Positions 24,559-33,884 of a stretch of 64,000 nucleotides of DNA are shown one piece after another (positions within the stretch are counted from its first letter, which is position 1; every line of letters begins with the position of its first letter). The stretch covers positions 1-64,000 of the forward strand of contig JACMKX010000160.1 of NCBI GenBank assembly GCA_014379905.1. The letters run 5' to 3'. The notes beneath the pieces were generated by a model that searched no databases, had not been told where the DNA came from, and saw only the letters and a list, made by a program, of their open reading frames with translations. The stretch comes from Ferruginibacter sp. (GTDB taxonomy: Bacteria; Bacteroidota; Bacteroidia; Chitinophagales; Chitinophagaceae). Position numbers and translations under genes: made by a program.

Positions 24559-26481
24559 TCAATATTTCCATCTTACAAAGGCTTCCATTGCAGCGTATTG
24601 TGTCATACCCAATTGTGCATATAACTGTGCGGTGCTGGCATTGCGTTCTTCGGCCCGTTGCCAAAACTCCCTGTCATCGCTTCCCTGGAAAGGCACGCTG
24701 TCTTTTTGTGACTGGTGGATAAATATGCCATTTCGTTTTTTTACTACCTGGTCGGGGCTCATAGGAATAGCCATTTCAATTTCGGTAATATCCCATTCCT
24801 GCCAGGCACCTTTGTAGAGCCAGAGCCAGCAATCTTTTACCCATTTGGCACCGGAAGCTTTTATTCTTTGCAAGGCTTCTATTACCACATCAAAACAAAC
24901 TTTATGGGTGCCATGCGGATCGGCAAAATCGCCGGCACAAAAAACCTGTTGTGGTTGTATCTTTTCCAGCAATTCCATGGTTAATATCACATCTGCCTCT
25001 CCCATGGGATTTTTCTCAATGGTACCTGTTTCATAAAAAGGCAGGTTTTGAAAATGGATCTGTCCATCACCCAATCCTACATATTTACAGGTAGCTTTTG
25101 CTTCACATCTTCTTATCAATCCTTTAATTGCCCGAATGTCTTCCGTATCTTTTTCGGATGATTTTTTTTGTGCAACAAATGCTTCTGCTTCTTTAAATAT
25201 TTTTCTTGTCTTTTCTTCATCAATTCCAAACATGGTTTCAAAACCCACAGCAAAATCTAAAAAGCGGGTTACAAATTCATCTGTAACTGCAATGTTGCCG
25301 CTGGTTTGATAAGCCACGTGCACTTCATGGCCCTGGTTTTGCAGCCGCATAAATGTACCACCCATGCTAATGATATCATCATCGGGGTGAGGGGAGAAGA
25401 TCAGTGAACGTTTTGGAAAAGGATCATGTCTCTCAGGATGTGTGCTTCGCAGATCTGTATCGGTTGGTTTGCCGCCGGGCCAGCCGGTAATGCTGTCTCT
25501 TAACTGGTAAAATACCTGGAGATTTATTTCGTAGGCATCGCCTTTTTCTGTAACCAGGTCATTCAAACCATTTTCGTTGTAATCATTATTGGTCAGGCTC
25601 AAAACCGGTTTGCCCAGTTTTAATGCGAGGTTGATCACTGCACGTTTTACCATGTTGCCGGTCCACTCGCATTCGCCGGTTAACCATGGATATTTAAAGC
25701 GGGTGAGTTCTGTTGCTGCGCTGTCATCAATTACAAATAAAGTATCATCGTGTGTTTGTAAAAGAGAAGCGGGAATTTCTTCTGTTACTTCGTCTTCCAC
25801 TGATTTTTTTAATACCGGGGCTTTTGTTTGCCCCCAGGCCATCAGCACAATTTTTTTAGATTTTAAAATAGTGTTGATCCCCATGGTGATGGCCATGCGG
25901 GGCACCTGGCTCATATTGCCAAATTCGTATGCATTGGCCATGCGGGTACTGTTGTCTAAAGTAATGAGTCGTGTTTTACTGTAGATGGCGCTGCCTGGTT
26001 CATTAAAACCGATATGACCATTTTGGCCAATGCCTAAGATCTGTATGTCGAGTCCGCCTGCATCGGCAATGCTTTGTTCATATTCCCTGCAATGATCTTT
26101 TACCTTATCTTTTGGGATCATGCCATCCGGTACATGGTAATTATCGGGATCAATATCTGTATGTTCAAATAAATATTTGCGCATAAAATAGTGATAACTC
26201 TGCAAGGCGTCTTTATCCATAGGGTAATACTGATCGAGATTAAAAGTGATCACATTTTTAAAACTCAATCCTTCTACTTTATGCATACGCACGAGTTCTG
26301 CATATAAAGATTTTGGAGTAGAGCCTGTTGCCAGGCCGATGACTGCTTTTTGTCCTGCGGCATTTTTTTCTTTGATAAGATCTGCAATAAGCCTGGCTAC
26401 AAATACAGAACCTTCTTTGGGCGTAGGAAATATTTTAACCGGAATTTTTTCTAATGAGTCTGTGAGATCAATCTTGTTCAT
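24559..26481 (-). CDS. nagB: Glucosamine-6-phosphate deaminase fused to a PIG-L/LmbE deacetylase-like domain
   Basis: Converts glucosamine-6-phosphate to fructose-6-phosphate and ammonia. The 640-residue product starts at the ATG at 26479-26481 (MNKIDLTDSLEK); upstream in-frame residues look non-coding. Residues 1-270 are NagB-like: GLATGSTPKSLYAELV, FNLDQYYPMDKDALQSYHYF and GQNGHIGFNEPGSA with the catalytic Asp, Glu and His. After a linker, about 380-600 is a LmbE/PIG-L domain with the zinc motif SPHPDDD and DPHGTHK. The second domain is inferred to act as an N-deacetylase on an amino sugar. The neighbouring GH20 gene supports a chitin or peptidoglycan amino-sugar route. Confidence 0.92.
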   Translation of the reverse strand: MNKIDLTDSLEKIPVKIFPTPKEGSVFVARLIADLIKEKNAAGQKAVIGLATGSTPKSLYAELVRMHKVEGLSFKNVITFNLDQYYPMDKDALQSYHYFMRKYLFEHTDIDPDNYHVPDGMIPKDKVKDHCREYEQSIADAGGLDIQILGIGQNGHIGFNEPGSAIYSKTRLITLDNSTRMANAYEFGNMSQVPRMAITMGINTILKSKKIVLMAWGQTKAPVLKKSVEDEVTEEIPASLLQTHDDTLFVIDDSAATELTRFKYPWLTGECEWTGNMVKRAVINLALKLGKPVLSLTNNDYNENGLNDLVTEKGDAYEINLQVFYQLRDSITGWPGGKPTDTDLRSTHPERHDPFPKRSLIFSPHPDDDIISMGGTFMRLQNQGHEVHVAYQTSGNIAVTDEFVTRFLDFAVGFETMFGIDEEKTRKIFKEAEAFVAQKKSSEKDTEDIRAIKGLIRRCEAKATCKYVGLGDGQIHFQNLPFYETGTIEKNPMGEADVILTMELLEKIQPQQVFCAGDFADPHGTHKVCFDVVIEALQRIKASGAKWVKDCWLWLYKGAWQEWDITEIEMAIPMSPDQVVKKRNGIFIHQSQKDSVPFQGSDDREFWQRAEERNASTAQLYAQLGMTQYAAMEAFVRWKY

Positions 26482-26581
26482 GTACAAATGAATTTTAGCT
26501 GTGTTGCGAGTTTTAAAATTAAAACAATAATGCTGCGGAGCCAAAAGTGGGCAAAGCGGTTGCAAAAACCTGCAAAAAATC

Positions 26582-26669
26582 AGCGCAGAGATAGATGAGC
26601 AGGCAGAGAATACGCAGAGATAAGGATGTTATCTCTGCGTATTCTTATTACCTTATTTTCTCTGCGCTT
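26582..26669. repeat. Nested inverted repeats between GH20 and nagB
   Basis: The inner arms 26608-26623 and 26629-26644 form a perfect 16-bp stem (gaatacgcagagataa) with a 5-nt loop. The outer arms agcgcagaga (26582-26591) and tctctgcgct (26660-26669) also pair perfectly. The cgcagaga word occurs in both. No T-tract follows, so this is not a typical terminator. Confidence 0.85.
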
Positions 26670-26675
26670 GATATA

Positions 26676-29027
26676 TCAATTCACTTCTATTTCATCCACA
26701 AATAACCAAGCCTTATTACCAGCACCAGGTTCACCATCTTTTATAATGCCTGCATTTTTTGCAATCACTTTTATGTAACGTGCAGTAACCGGTTTTTGAA
26801 AGTTGTACAAAAGATGTCTCTTCTCCTCTTTGTTGATGCTGTTGCCCAGCAATTGAAAATCCTTTCCATTTTCACTTGTGTAAAAACTAACAAATTGCGG
26901 GCGGTAGATCCAGCTGGCCGTTTGTTCAAATACATGAAGCGTAATATTGCTGAAGGATTGGTTTTTGCCGAGGTCAATGGTTGCGTCGAGATCATCTCCG
27001 CTGAAGCCAAGGAACTGGGAGGACTTTGACATCCCGACACTATTTTGAACACCATCTACCAATGTAAATAAACCGCTGCCAGGATATGAGATGGACGGAG
27101 CTGTGGTTATTGTTATTCTTTTTCCCGTGGCTTTATTGATAGAAAATTTTTGTTCTATCTCTGACAAGTCACGGTCCAGTATATTAGTCGAATCTTCCAG
27201 GATTACCCTGTAGAAACCACTACTATCAATTCTAAAAGCTTTTTGATAGGTAAACCTGTAAGTATGTTTAACATTAAATAAAAGCGTTGAATCTTCTTTT
27301 GATAAGCTTGCCTTAGGTATAAAGATTCCCGGCATAGACACAACGATTCTACCGTTTCGTATATTACTTTCAAGTTTCCACATTATTCCACTATGATCCT
27401 CAGCCGGAAACAGGGCTGTTTTTAAATCGAAAAAGGCTTTGCTATAGTTTATCTTCCCGGCATTAAGCATGTCAAAATATGCAGGCAACCTTCTCTCAAA
27501 CTCGGCCCAATTCCTTTTCTCCTTCGGGCTCCACAATACTTCGCTCAAGGCGGCGATGCGTGGAAACAACATGTATTCTACTTTTTTTGGATTGGTAATG
27601 TATTCTGTCCATAAATTGGCCTGCGCCCCTAAAATGTATTTGCTTTCGTCAGCCGTTAATGCAGCCGGAATGGGCTCGTAGCTGTATACTTTTTCCAAAG
27701 AATTATAACCACCAAAAGTCACGCTGTCTTCATTGTTGCTCTGGCTATGATCGAAATATAAATAGTTTCCGGGTGTCATCACTACATGGTGATGTTGTCT
27801 GGCAGCAGTGATGCCGCCTTCTTCTCCCCGCCAGCTCATAACAGTGGCATTGGGAGCAAGGCCGCCTTCTAAAATTTCATCCCAGCCAATAATATTTCGT
27901 CCTTTACTGTTTACATATTTTTCTATGCGGTTGATAAAATAGCTCTGCAATTCATGTTCGTCTTTTAGTTTTTCTGTAGCAATTCTTTTTTGACAATCGC
28001 TGCAGGTTTTCCATCTTCTCTTTGGACTTTCATCACCGCCAATATGAATGAGTTTGGAAGGAAATAATTCCAATACTTCATCTAATACATTTTGTAAAAA
28101 AGTAAAGCTGCTGTCATTGCCTGCGCAGAAGACTTCATCAAATACACCCCAGGTTTCTGCTGCTTTGTAAGGGCCTTTGGTGCAACCCAAATAAGGGTAG
28201 GAGGCCAGCGCCGCCAATGCATGGCCGGGCATCTCAATTTCGGGAATGATATTGATGTATCTGTCGGCTGCGTATTTTACTACTTCTTTAATTTCTTCCT
28301 GTGTATAAAAGCCGCAGTATTTTTTTCCGTCATATTGATTACTGCCGTAAGGACCAACCAATGTCTGAGCCCTGCAACCACCTACCTGCGTAAGTAAGGG
28401 ATATTTTTTTATTTCAATGCGCCAGCCCTGGTCATCTGTTAAGTGCCAGTGAAAAGTATTGAACTTATGCATGGCCAGGTAATCGATGTATTTTTTTACA
28501 AATTCAACTGAGGAGAAATGACGGGCAACGTCAAGGTGCATGCCACGATAAAGAAACCGGGGAAAGTCGGTGATGGAAACCTGCGGAATGGATTCGATAA
28601 AGTCGGCATTATTTTTTTTGATGGTCTTAACTGGTAATAACTGCATTAAGGTTTGCACGCCGTAAAATAAGCCTGCCCCACTATTGGCATTAATTGTAAC
28701 ATTCCGGCTGTCGGTCGCCTGTAAAGAATAAGCATCTTTTTCTTTTAACGATGTATCTATTACAAGAGTGATGCATGACCCTCGTTTTACCCATTTTGTT
28801 GTTATACGAAAACGCTGACCATAACGGCTGTTAATGAAGCCATTCAGTTGTTCAGCCACTTTTAAGGTAGCCTTTGATGTGGCATAAATGGATGTTGCGG
28901 CATCAAAAATTGTTGTGCCGTTCTTAAGTCTTGCTTCAACAGGCACGGGAACAATATTCAGCTGGTTTTGCGCCTGCGTCTTTAAGCTAAAAATTATGGT
29001 GATGCAAATAAAAATATTCTTAATCAA
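26676..29027 (-). CDS. Family GH20 beta-N-acetylhexosaminidase
   Basis: Releases terminal N-acetylglucosamine or N-acetylgalactosamine from glycans by substrate-assisted catalysis. 783 residues with a signal peptide ending SLKTQAQ. A GH20b-type N-terminal domain (about 22-150) is followed by the catalytic barrel (150-500), with GMHLDVARHFSSVEFVKKYI and the Asp-Glu pair in IHIGGDESPK. A C-terminal discoidin/F5-8-like carbohydrate-binding region is seen at 640-780 (HVFEQTASWIYRPQFVSFY, ARYIKVIAKNAG). It overlaps the upstream hydrolase gene by 4 bp and is followed by nagB, forming a small amino-sugar scavenging cluster. Confidence 0.93.
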   Translation of the reverse strand: MIKNIFICITIIFSLKTQAQNQLNIVPVPVEARLKNGTTIFDAATSIYATSKATLKVAEQLNGFINSRYGQRFRITTKWVKRGSCITLVIDTSLKEKDAYSLQATDSRNVTINANSGAGLFYGVQTLMQLLPVKTIKKNNADFIESIPQVSITDFPRFLYRGMHLDVARHFSSVEFVKKYIDYLAMHKFNTFHWHLTDDQGWRIEIKKYPLLTQVGGCRAQTLVGPYGSNQYDGKKYCGFYTQEEIKEVVKYAADRYINIIPEIEMPGHALAALASYPYLGCTKGPYKAAETWGVFDEVFCAGNDSSFTFLQNVLDEVLELFPSKLIHIGGDESPKRRWKTCSDCQKRIATEKLKDEHELQSYFINRIEKYVNSKGRNIIGWDEILEGGLAPNATVMSWRGEEGGITAARQHHHVVMTPGNYLYFDHSQSNNEDSVTFGGYNSLEKVYSYEPIPAALTADESKYILGAQANLWTEYITNPKKVEYMLFPRIAALSEVLWSPKEKRNWAEFERRLPAYFDMLNAGKINYSKAFFDLKTALFPAEDHSGIMWKLESNIRNGRIVVSMPGIFIPKASLSKEDSTLLFNVKHTYRFTYQKAFRIDSSGFYRVILEDSTNILDRDLSEIEQKFSINKATGKRITITTAPSISYPGSGLFTLVDGVQNSVGMSKSSQFLGFSGDDLDATIDLGKNQSFSNITLHVFEQTASWIYRPQFVSFYTSENGKDFQLLGNSINKEEKRHLLYNFQKPVTARYIKVIAKNAGIIKDGEPGAGNKAWLFVDEIEVN

Positions 29028-30883
29028 TCCTTCAATATTGGTAAAACAAAAAAAGTTCCCGATAAAATTTTAATCGTCGCTTTCTGAAAATCACTTTTAT
29101 CTGCTTTATAAATGTCTACAAACTTTTGAGGGTTCATGTCTGCCAGTGGGAACCAGCTGCTTTGGATCTGTATCATTAGTTTGTGTCCTTTTTTAAAAGT
29201 GTGTGCTATATCCGGCAATTCAAACTTTACAGGAGTTGGTTTGCCGGGTTCAAATGCTTCAGGCCTGCTGAAACTGTTGCGGAATTTCCCTCTCATGATC
29301 TCACCACGCACAAGCAGCTGGTAACCGCCCATCGGGTAGTTCTTGCCGTTATTAAGCGTGCCGGAAGTATAAGTGAAATCGTCGGGAAACACATCTATAA
29401 TTTTTACTACAAAATCGGCATCCGTTGTGCTGATGCTGGTAAGCATATGAGCCATTACCGGTCCCGCAACAGTGATATCTTCTTTTATATCCATGGTAAA
29501 AGACAATACATCCGGCCGTCTGGCAGCAAAGCGTTGGTCGTCGGTCATATATTCCCTTGTGCGGCCATTATGTACATCTTCAGTATAAGGAACAGGATGT
29601 GCAGGATCGCTTTCATAAGCATATTCATAACCATCTTTTACGGCAGCAACCGGTATAGAGTCTCTCAGCAAATTATGCTGATCTATATACATGGTTTTAA
29701 CTTCAAATTTTTCCGGCGGCCACTGGTTGAATGTTTTCCATTTATTTTCTCCGGTAAAAAAGATGGTCGCTTTTGACAGTTCGCTCACACTTCCTTTTCC
29801 TTTTAAATAATATTGAAAGAAAGGGATCTCGATATTTTTCTGAAAATAATCGGACGTATTGCTTTCAAATCTTGCATTGCCTAAAAAACTTCCTTCGCGG
29901 CTCCACTGGCCATGGTACCATGGGCCCATCACGATTTTGTTATTGGTTTGCGGACTTTGTTTTTCCGTGGCCTTAAAACTATTCCAGGCACCCCAGCAAT
30001 CTTCTGCATCAAACAAACCGCCCACCCAAAGCATGGCAGGTTTTACATTATACAGGCCAACCCTTGCGTTGCGGGCCTGCCACCAGGCATCGTAGTTGGG
30101 ATGGTTCATCATTTCGTGCCAGAATTTAATGCTGTCGCCAATCATGTTGCTGAGGTTTTTTAAAGTACCGGCTTTTAAAAAGAAATCGTAATTGTCTTTG
30201 TTGGAACTTTCAAAACCTTCGCCATAATCTTTTGTGGGAACAGGATGTGGTTTGCCAAATGTTGGATAAAAACCAAAGGCATCCATTTGAAAAAATGCAC
30301 CATTGTGGTGAAAGTCATCCCCAACAAACCAATCGGTAACCGGTGCCTGCGGACTCACTGCTTTTAAGGCAGGATGCCCGCTGAGAGCTGCTTCCGTGCT
30401 GTAGAAGCCGGGGTAAGAAGTGCCGGTTACTCCAACATTGCCATTGTTGCCTGGAATATTTTTTACCATCCACTCAATGGCATCATATGTATCACTGGCT
30501 TCGTCAATTTCTTTTCCCTTCTTTTTAGCATTGAAGGGACGCACGTCTTCGAATACGCCTTCACTCATATATCTTCCCCTTACATCCTGCATAACAAAAA
30601 TGTAATTTTCTTTTGCATAAGCAAATTTATAGGAATACCAAACCGGTGCAAATTTTTCGCCATAAGGGGCGCAGGAATAAGGGGTGCGCATCATTAAAAA
30701 AGGATGTTTTTCCGTTTGATCCCTGGGAACATAAAAGCTGGTAAACAATTTTACGCCATCTCTCATGGTTATGTATACTTCTTTTTTAAAGTAGTTGTTT
30801 ACAAACCAGGAACTGTCTGCGTTTTGAGCTTTTGATGTAAAAGTAAAACAAACGACAGCAGCAAGCAGGAGTAGTTTATTCAT
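29024..30883 (-). CDS. CocE/NonD family alpha/beta hydrolase (S15-like)
   Basis: A secreted serine hydrolase of 619 residues, of the X-Pro dipeptidyl peptidase / alpha-amino-acid ester hydrolase type. Signal peptide LLLAAVVCFTFTSKAQ. The nucleophile Ser is in GTSYPGF; the likely acid Asp is in WVGGLFDAEDCWGAW and the His in GPWYHGQWSREG. A C-terminal jelly-roll domain (about 400-615) ends the protein. Acyl-amino-acid ester or peptide substrates are typical of the family; the specific one is unknown. Its stop overlaps the GH20 start (ATGA), so the pair is translationally coupled although the reactions are unrelated. Confidence 0.9.
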   Translation of the reverse strand: MNKLLLLAAVVCFTFTSKAQNADSSWFVNNYFKKEVYITMRDGVKLFTSFYVPRDQTEKHPFLMMRTPYSCAPYGEKFAPVWYSYKFAYAKENYIFVMQDVRGRYMSEGVFEDVRPFNAKKKGKEIDEASDTYDAIEWMVKNIPGNNGNVGVTGTSYPGFYSTEAALSGHPALKAVSPQAPVTDWFVGDDFHHNGAFFQMDAFGFYPTFGKPHPVPTKDYGEGFESSNKDNYDFFLKAGTLKNLSNMIGDSIKFWHEMMNHPNYDAWWQARNARVGLYNVKPAMLWVGGLFDAEDCWGAWNSFKATEKQSPQTNNKIVMGPWYHGQWSREGSFLGNARFESNTSDYFQKNIEIPFFQYYLKGKGSVSELSKATIFFTGENKWKTFNQWPPEKFEVKTMYIDQHNLLRDSIPVAAVKDGYEYAYESDPAHPVPYTEDVHNGRTREYMTDDQRFAARRPDVLSFTMDIKEDITVAGPVMAHMLTSISTTDADFVVKIIDVFPDDFTYTSGTLNNGKNYPMGGYQLLVRGEIMRGKFRNSFSRPEAFEPGKPTPVKFELPDIAHTFKKGHKLMIQIQSSWFPLADMNPQKFVDIYKADKSDFQKATIKILSGTFFVLPILKD

Positions 30884-30932
30884 GATTCAATCAGTTTAGA
30901 TTGCTAAATTTACCAAAACAAACTGACTTGCA

Positions 30933-31409
30933 ATGGATGCAAATGAACAACTGATAAGCAATTTTTATACAGCTTTTCAAAAACGGGATGCTGCGACTAT
31001 GAATGCCTGTTATAGCGACGATATTGTTTTTTATGATCCTGTATTTGAATTACTTGAGCATGGCCGAGCAAAAGACATGTGGGAAATGCTTTGCAAAAAT
31101 GCAAAAGACCTGACCATTACATACGGAAATATCAAAGACCTGGGAGATGATTATTACAACTGCGACTGGGTAGCTACTTACACTTTTTCTCAAACGGGCC
31201 GTAAAGTGGTAAACAATGTAAAGGCACACATGAAAATACAGGATGGTAAAATTGTAGAGCACAGCGACGCCTTTAGTTTGCATAAATGGAGCGCACAGGC
31301 ATTGGGTTTCAGTGGCTGGTTGCTGGGGTGGAATGCTTATTTTAGAAGAAAGATAAAGAATAAGGCGACGCGAAACCTTATCGCATTTATAGAGCGCAAG
31401 GCTGACTGA
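30933..31409 (+). CDS. SnoaL/NTF2-like protein
   Basis: A 158-residue protein with the cone-shaped NTF2-like fold signature: ISNFYTAFQKRDAATMNACY at the N-terminus, then DDIVFYDPVFELLEHGRAKDMWEML, and beta strands to SDAFSLHKWSAQALG. Family members include ketosteroid-isomerase-like enzymes and many proteins of unknown role. The C-terminal basic tail (RRKIKNKATRNLIAFIERK) is unusual for the family but short. It is transcribed away from the CocE gene with 49 bp between the two starts. Function cannot be told from sequence. Confidence 0.8.
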   Translation: MDANEQLISNFYTAFQKRDAATMNACYSDDIVFYDPVFELLEHGRAKDMWEMLCKNAKDLTITYGNIKDLGDDYYNCDWVATYTFSQTGRKVVNNVKAHMKIQDGKIVEHSDAFSLHKWSAQALGFSGWLLGWNAYFRRKIKNKATRNLIAFIERKAD

Positions 31410-31758
31410 AACCCCATTATACAAGCAGAGGTACAATGGGGCAAAAACCAATTGCCGCCCCATTTACCGGGAGCAAAGCTCAATACTTCCCCGCGTACAC
31501 CAGGAGTTATCCCGGTTTCCAGCATACATCACAAAAAACAAAGCCGGGTTTGGGAGGTGAATAATGGTAGGGACAATGTATAGGCGAAACCGGGTCAATA
31601 CATCGTTGGTAGCATCCAAATACCCTTTAAAGGGGCCAGGCTTGCACCCGGTACCAGCCATTCGTTTGCAACCGAAATGCACAGTTGTGTGTAACTCCTT
31701 TTGCAACAGGCGTTTTTGATTTTGTATATTTCTGCTCATTAACCCAAAACCAACTATT
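31410..31758. other. Intergenic stretch without a supported gene
   Basis: 349 bp. It holds a few short ORFs with no recognisable similarity, and a promoter-like pair near its right end that would serve the DUF1761 gene. Nothing else was recognised. Confidence 0.6.
31700..31732 (+). promoter_or_regulatory. Candidate promoter of the DUF1761 gene
   Basis: TTTG at 31700-31703, 21 nt spacer, then TATATTTC at 31725-31732: one mismatch to TTTG-N19-21-TAnnTTTG. It lies 27 nt before the ATG. Confidence 0.5.
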
Positions 31759-32184
31759 ATGGACACTTCTGTTTTCGGTCATTTAAACTGGCTGGCAATT
31801 TTATGTGGAGCCCTTGCATTTTTTATGCTGGGTGCGCTATGGTATTCCAAGGCCTTGTTTGCTACCCCCTGGCTAAAATTTGTAAACATTGATCCAAACA
31901 ATGCCGATGCAAAAAAAGGAATGGCTGCTATTATGTTCAGCTCTTTTGTTTTTATGTTTATTATCTCTATCGGCTTAGCAGTACTAAAATTTAAATTAGG
32001 ATTAATTGGTGGATGGATGAGTGGTGTAAAACTCGGTGCATTTACCGGTTTGTTTTTTGGTTCTATGGCGATCAGTATTTCTTACCTGTATGAAAAACGC
32101 CCAATGGGTTTACATTTTATTAATGGTGGTTACACTATCGTGGGAAGTATTTTATCGGCGATCATTATTTGTAGTTGGAGTTAA
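31759..32184 (+). CDS. DUF1761 family integral membrane protein
   Basis: 141 residues with four hydrophobic segments: about 8-30 (LNWLAILCGALAFFMLGALW), 55-78, 85-108 and 115-138. The N-terminal tryptophan and tyrosine pattern (LGALWYSKALFATPWLKF) is typical of the DUF1761 family. Inner-membrane location is predicted; the biochemical role of the family is not known to me. It is a single gene with its own promoter-like element and ends at a strong hairpin shared with the convergent pyruvate kinase gene. Confidence 0.8.
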   Translation: MDTSVFGHLNWLAILCGALAFFMLGALWYSKALFATPWLKFVNIDPNNADAKKGMAAIMFSSFVFMFIISIGLAVLKFKLGLIGGWMSGVKLGAFTGLFFGSMAISISYLYEKRPMGLHFINGGYTIVGSILSAIIICSWS

Positions 32185-32256
32185 CTGGTGATGAGTGATA
32201 AGTAATTAGTACGGTATCGCTTTACGGTGAAGCCTGCTCTCAAATAAAAGATAATT

Positions 32257-32300
32257 AAAAGGGCGGTCATCTTTTGGAAGATGACCGCCCTTTTGTATTT
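32257..32300 (+). terminator. Bidirectional terminator between DUF1761 and pyk
   Basis: Perfect 17-bp stem (32257-32273 with 32278-32294), tetraloop ttgg, A-tract on one side and T-tract on the other. It serves both convergent genes. Confidence 0.92.
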
Positions 32301-32348
32301 TCTAATTCCTAATTACTTATCAACTAACGAACTAATCAACTCAAAAAC

Positions 32349-33839
32349 CTATTCCACCCTCGTGATCTTAATCGTGTTAGTAGGTAAATGCAGTGCAACA
32401 GGCGTACTACCTGTATTGATCACCACATCTCCTGTTTTTATAAACCCTCTTTCCTTTAAAATATTCAACTGATCAAAAACGATATCATCCAGGCTTTCTT
32501 CTTCTGCATAATAAAATGCTCTTACCCCCCAACTCAAACTTAGCTGGGCTATGAGGGTGCGTTCTTTGCTGAAAATATACAAGGGAGTTTTTGGTCTGTA
32601 ACTGCTCAGCATAAAGGCGGTGTAGCCACTCTGTGTCATACCTACTAATCCATGTGCATGAGAATCTTTTGCCAGTTTTGCGGCGCTGTAACAGATAGCA
32701 TCACTCAAAAAAGAAGGAGAGTGGGGTTGTGGTGCCAGTATATCATCCCTGTCATAATCATATAAAGTAGATTCTACCTGTTGAATGATCTTTGTCATTG
32801 TTTCCACCACCAGGGTAGGGTATTGACCGGTAGCGGTTTCGCCGCTCAGCATTACTGCATCTGCACCTTCCAGTACTGCATTGGCTACATCACTTACTTC
32901 ACTGCGATTAGGTTTTGTTCTGTCCAGCATACTTTCCATCATCTGCGTAGCAACAATAACAGGTTTTGCCCTGTGCATGCATTTGCGGATAATGTCTTTT
33001 TGAATGATAGGCACCTGTTCAATAGGAACTTCCACTCCCAGGTCACCACGGGCAACCATCACGGCATCACTTTCAACAATAATGTCGCGAAGGTTTTTTA
33101 AAGCCTCCGGCATTTCTATTTTGGCGATCACTTTTATTTTGCTGTCCTTGTCTTTTATGCGCTGTTTTAATTGGGTGATATCTTCTGTCTTACGAACAAA
33201 AGACAAAGCGACCCAATCCAGTTTTTGTTCGATGATAAATGCCAGGTCAATGATATCTTTTTCAGTAAGCGAAGGCATGGTTAATGCAGAATCCGGGAGA
33301 TTTACCCCTTTTTTCGGAAGCAGCAATCCACCCAGGGTCACGCTCATTTTCACTTCATGGTCATTCATGATCTCAACTACCAACAGTTCCATTTTCCCAT
33401 CATCTAAAAAGATGCGTTCGCCCGGTTGTACATCAGTAGTAAGATTAGGGTAGGATACATACACTTTATCTTTATTCCCCACCATTTTTTCGGTGGTAAA
33501 AATAATTTCAGCACCGGCCACCAACAATACTTTTCCATCTTCCAGGTCGCCCACCCTGAGTTTAGGGCCCTGCAGGTCGCCAAGGATAGCAATATTGTAG
33601 GGTTCGTTTTTAATAATGCTGCGGATATTTTCTATCACTGCTTTTTTATCTTCATGGGTACCATGAGAAAAGTTAAGCCTGAAAACATTCACACCTGCCT
33701 TAACAAGGGCGAGTAGCTTATCATATGTATCGCAGGCGGGGCCTACGGTTGCAACTATTTTCGTTCTTTTTTGTGAGTGAGCAATACCTGCTGTTTTATC
33801 CATTTGCTGATGCAGGTATTTACCAATATGTTTACTCAT
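32349..33839 (-). CDS. pyk: Pyruvate kinase
   Basis: Transfers phosphate from PEP to ADP in the last glycolytic step. 496 residues with the A domain opening RTKIVATVGPACDTYDKL, the nucleotide/metal motif RLNFSHGTHED, the catalytic Lys region KVIAKIEMPEALKN, MVARGDLGVEVP and ATQMMESMLDR. A C-terminal domain (about 365-490) is present, ending NTIKITRVE. A 20-residue N-terminal extension precedes the core. It lies 45 bp downstream of pfkA on the same strand, so both irreversible glycolytic enzymes are probably co-expressed. Confidence 0.95.
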   Translation of the reverse strand: MSKHIGKYLHQQMDKTAGIAHSQKRTKIVATVGPACDTYDKLLALVKAGVNVFRLNFSHGTHEDKKAVIENIRSIIKNEPYNIAILGDLQGPKLRVGDLEDGKVLLVAGAEIIFTTEKMVGNKDKVYVSYPNLTTDVQPGERIFLDDGKMELLVVEIMNDHEVKMSVTLGGLLLPKKGVNLPDSALTMPSLTEKDIIDLAFIIEQKLDWVALSFVRKTEDITQLKQRIKDKDSKIKVIAKIEMPEALKNLRDIIVESDAVMVARGDLGVEVPIEQVPIIQKDIIRKCMHRAKPVIVATQMMESMLDRTKPNRSEVSDVANAVLEGADAVMLSGETATGQYPTLVVETMTKIIQQVESTLYDYDRDDILAPQPHSPSFLSDAICYSAAKLAKDSHAHGLVGMTQSGYTAFMLSSYRPKTPLYIFSKERTLIAQLSLSWGVRAFYYAEEESLDDIVFDQLNILKERGFIKTGDVVINTGSTPVALHLPTNTIKITRVE

Positions 33840-33884
33840 TTTCTAAAAATCTTTTTTGGTTAAAATTTGGAATAGGATTTTATA

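Noticed and set aside
31464..31766. 100-codon minus-strand ORF in the 31.4-31.8 kb gap
   Set aside because: No recognisable similarity or signal, and it overlaps the likely promoter and start of the DUF1761 gene.
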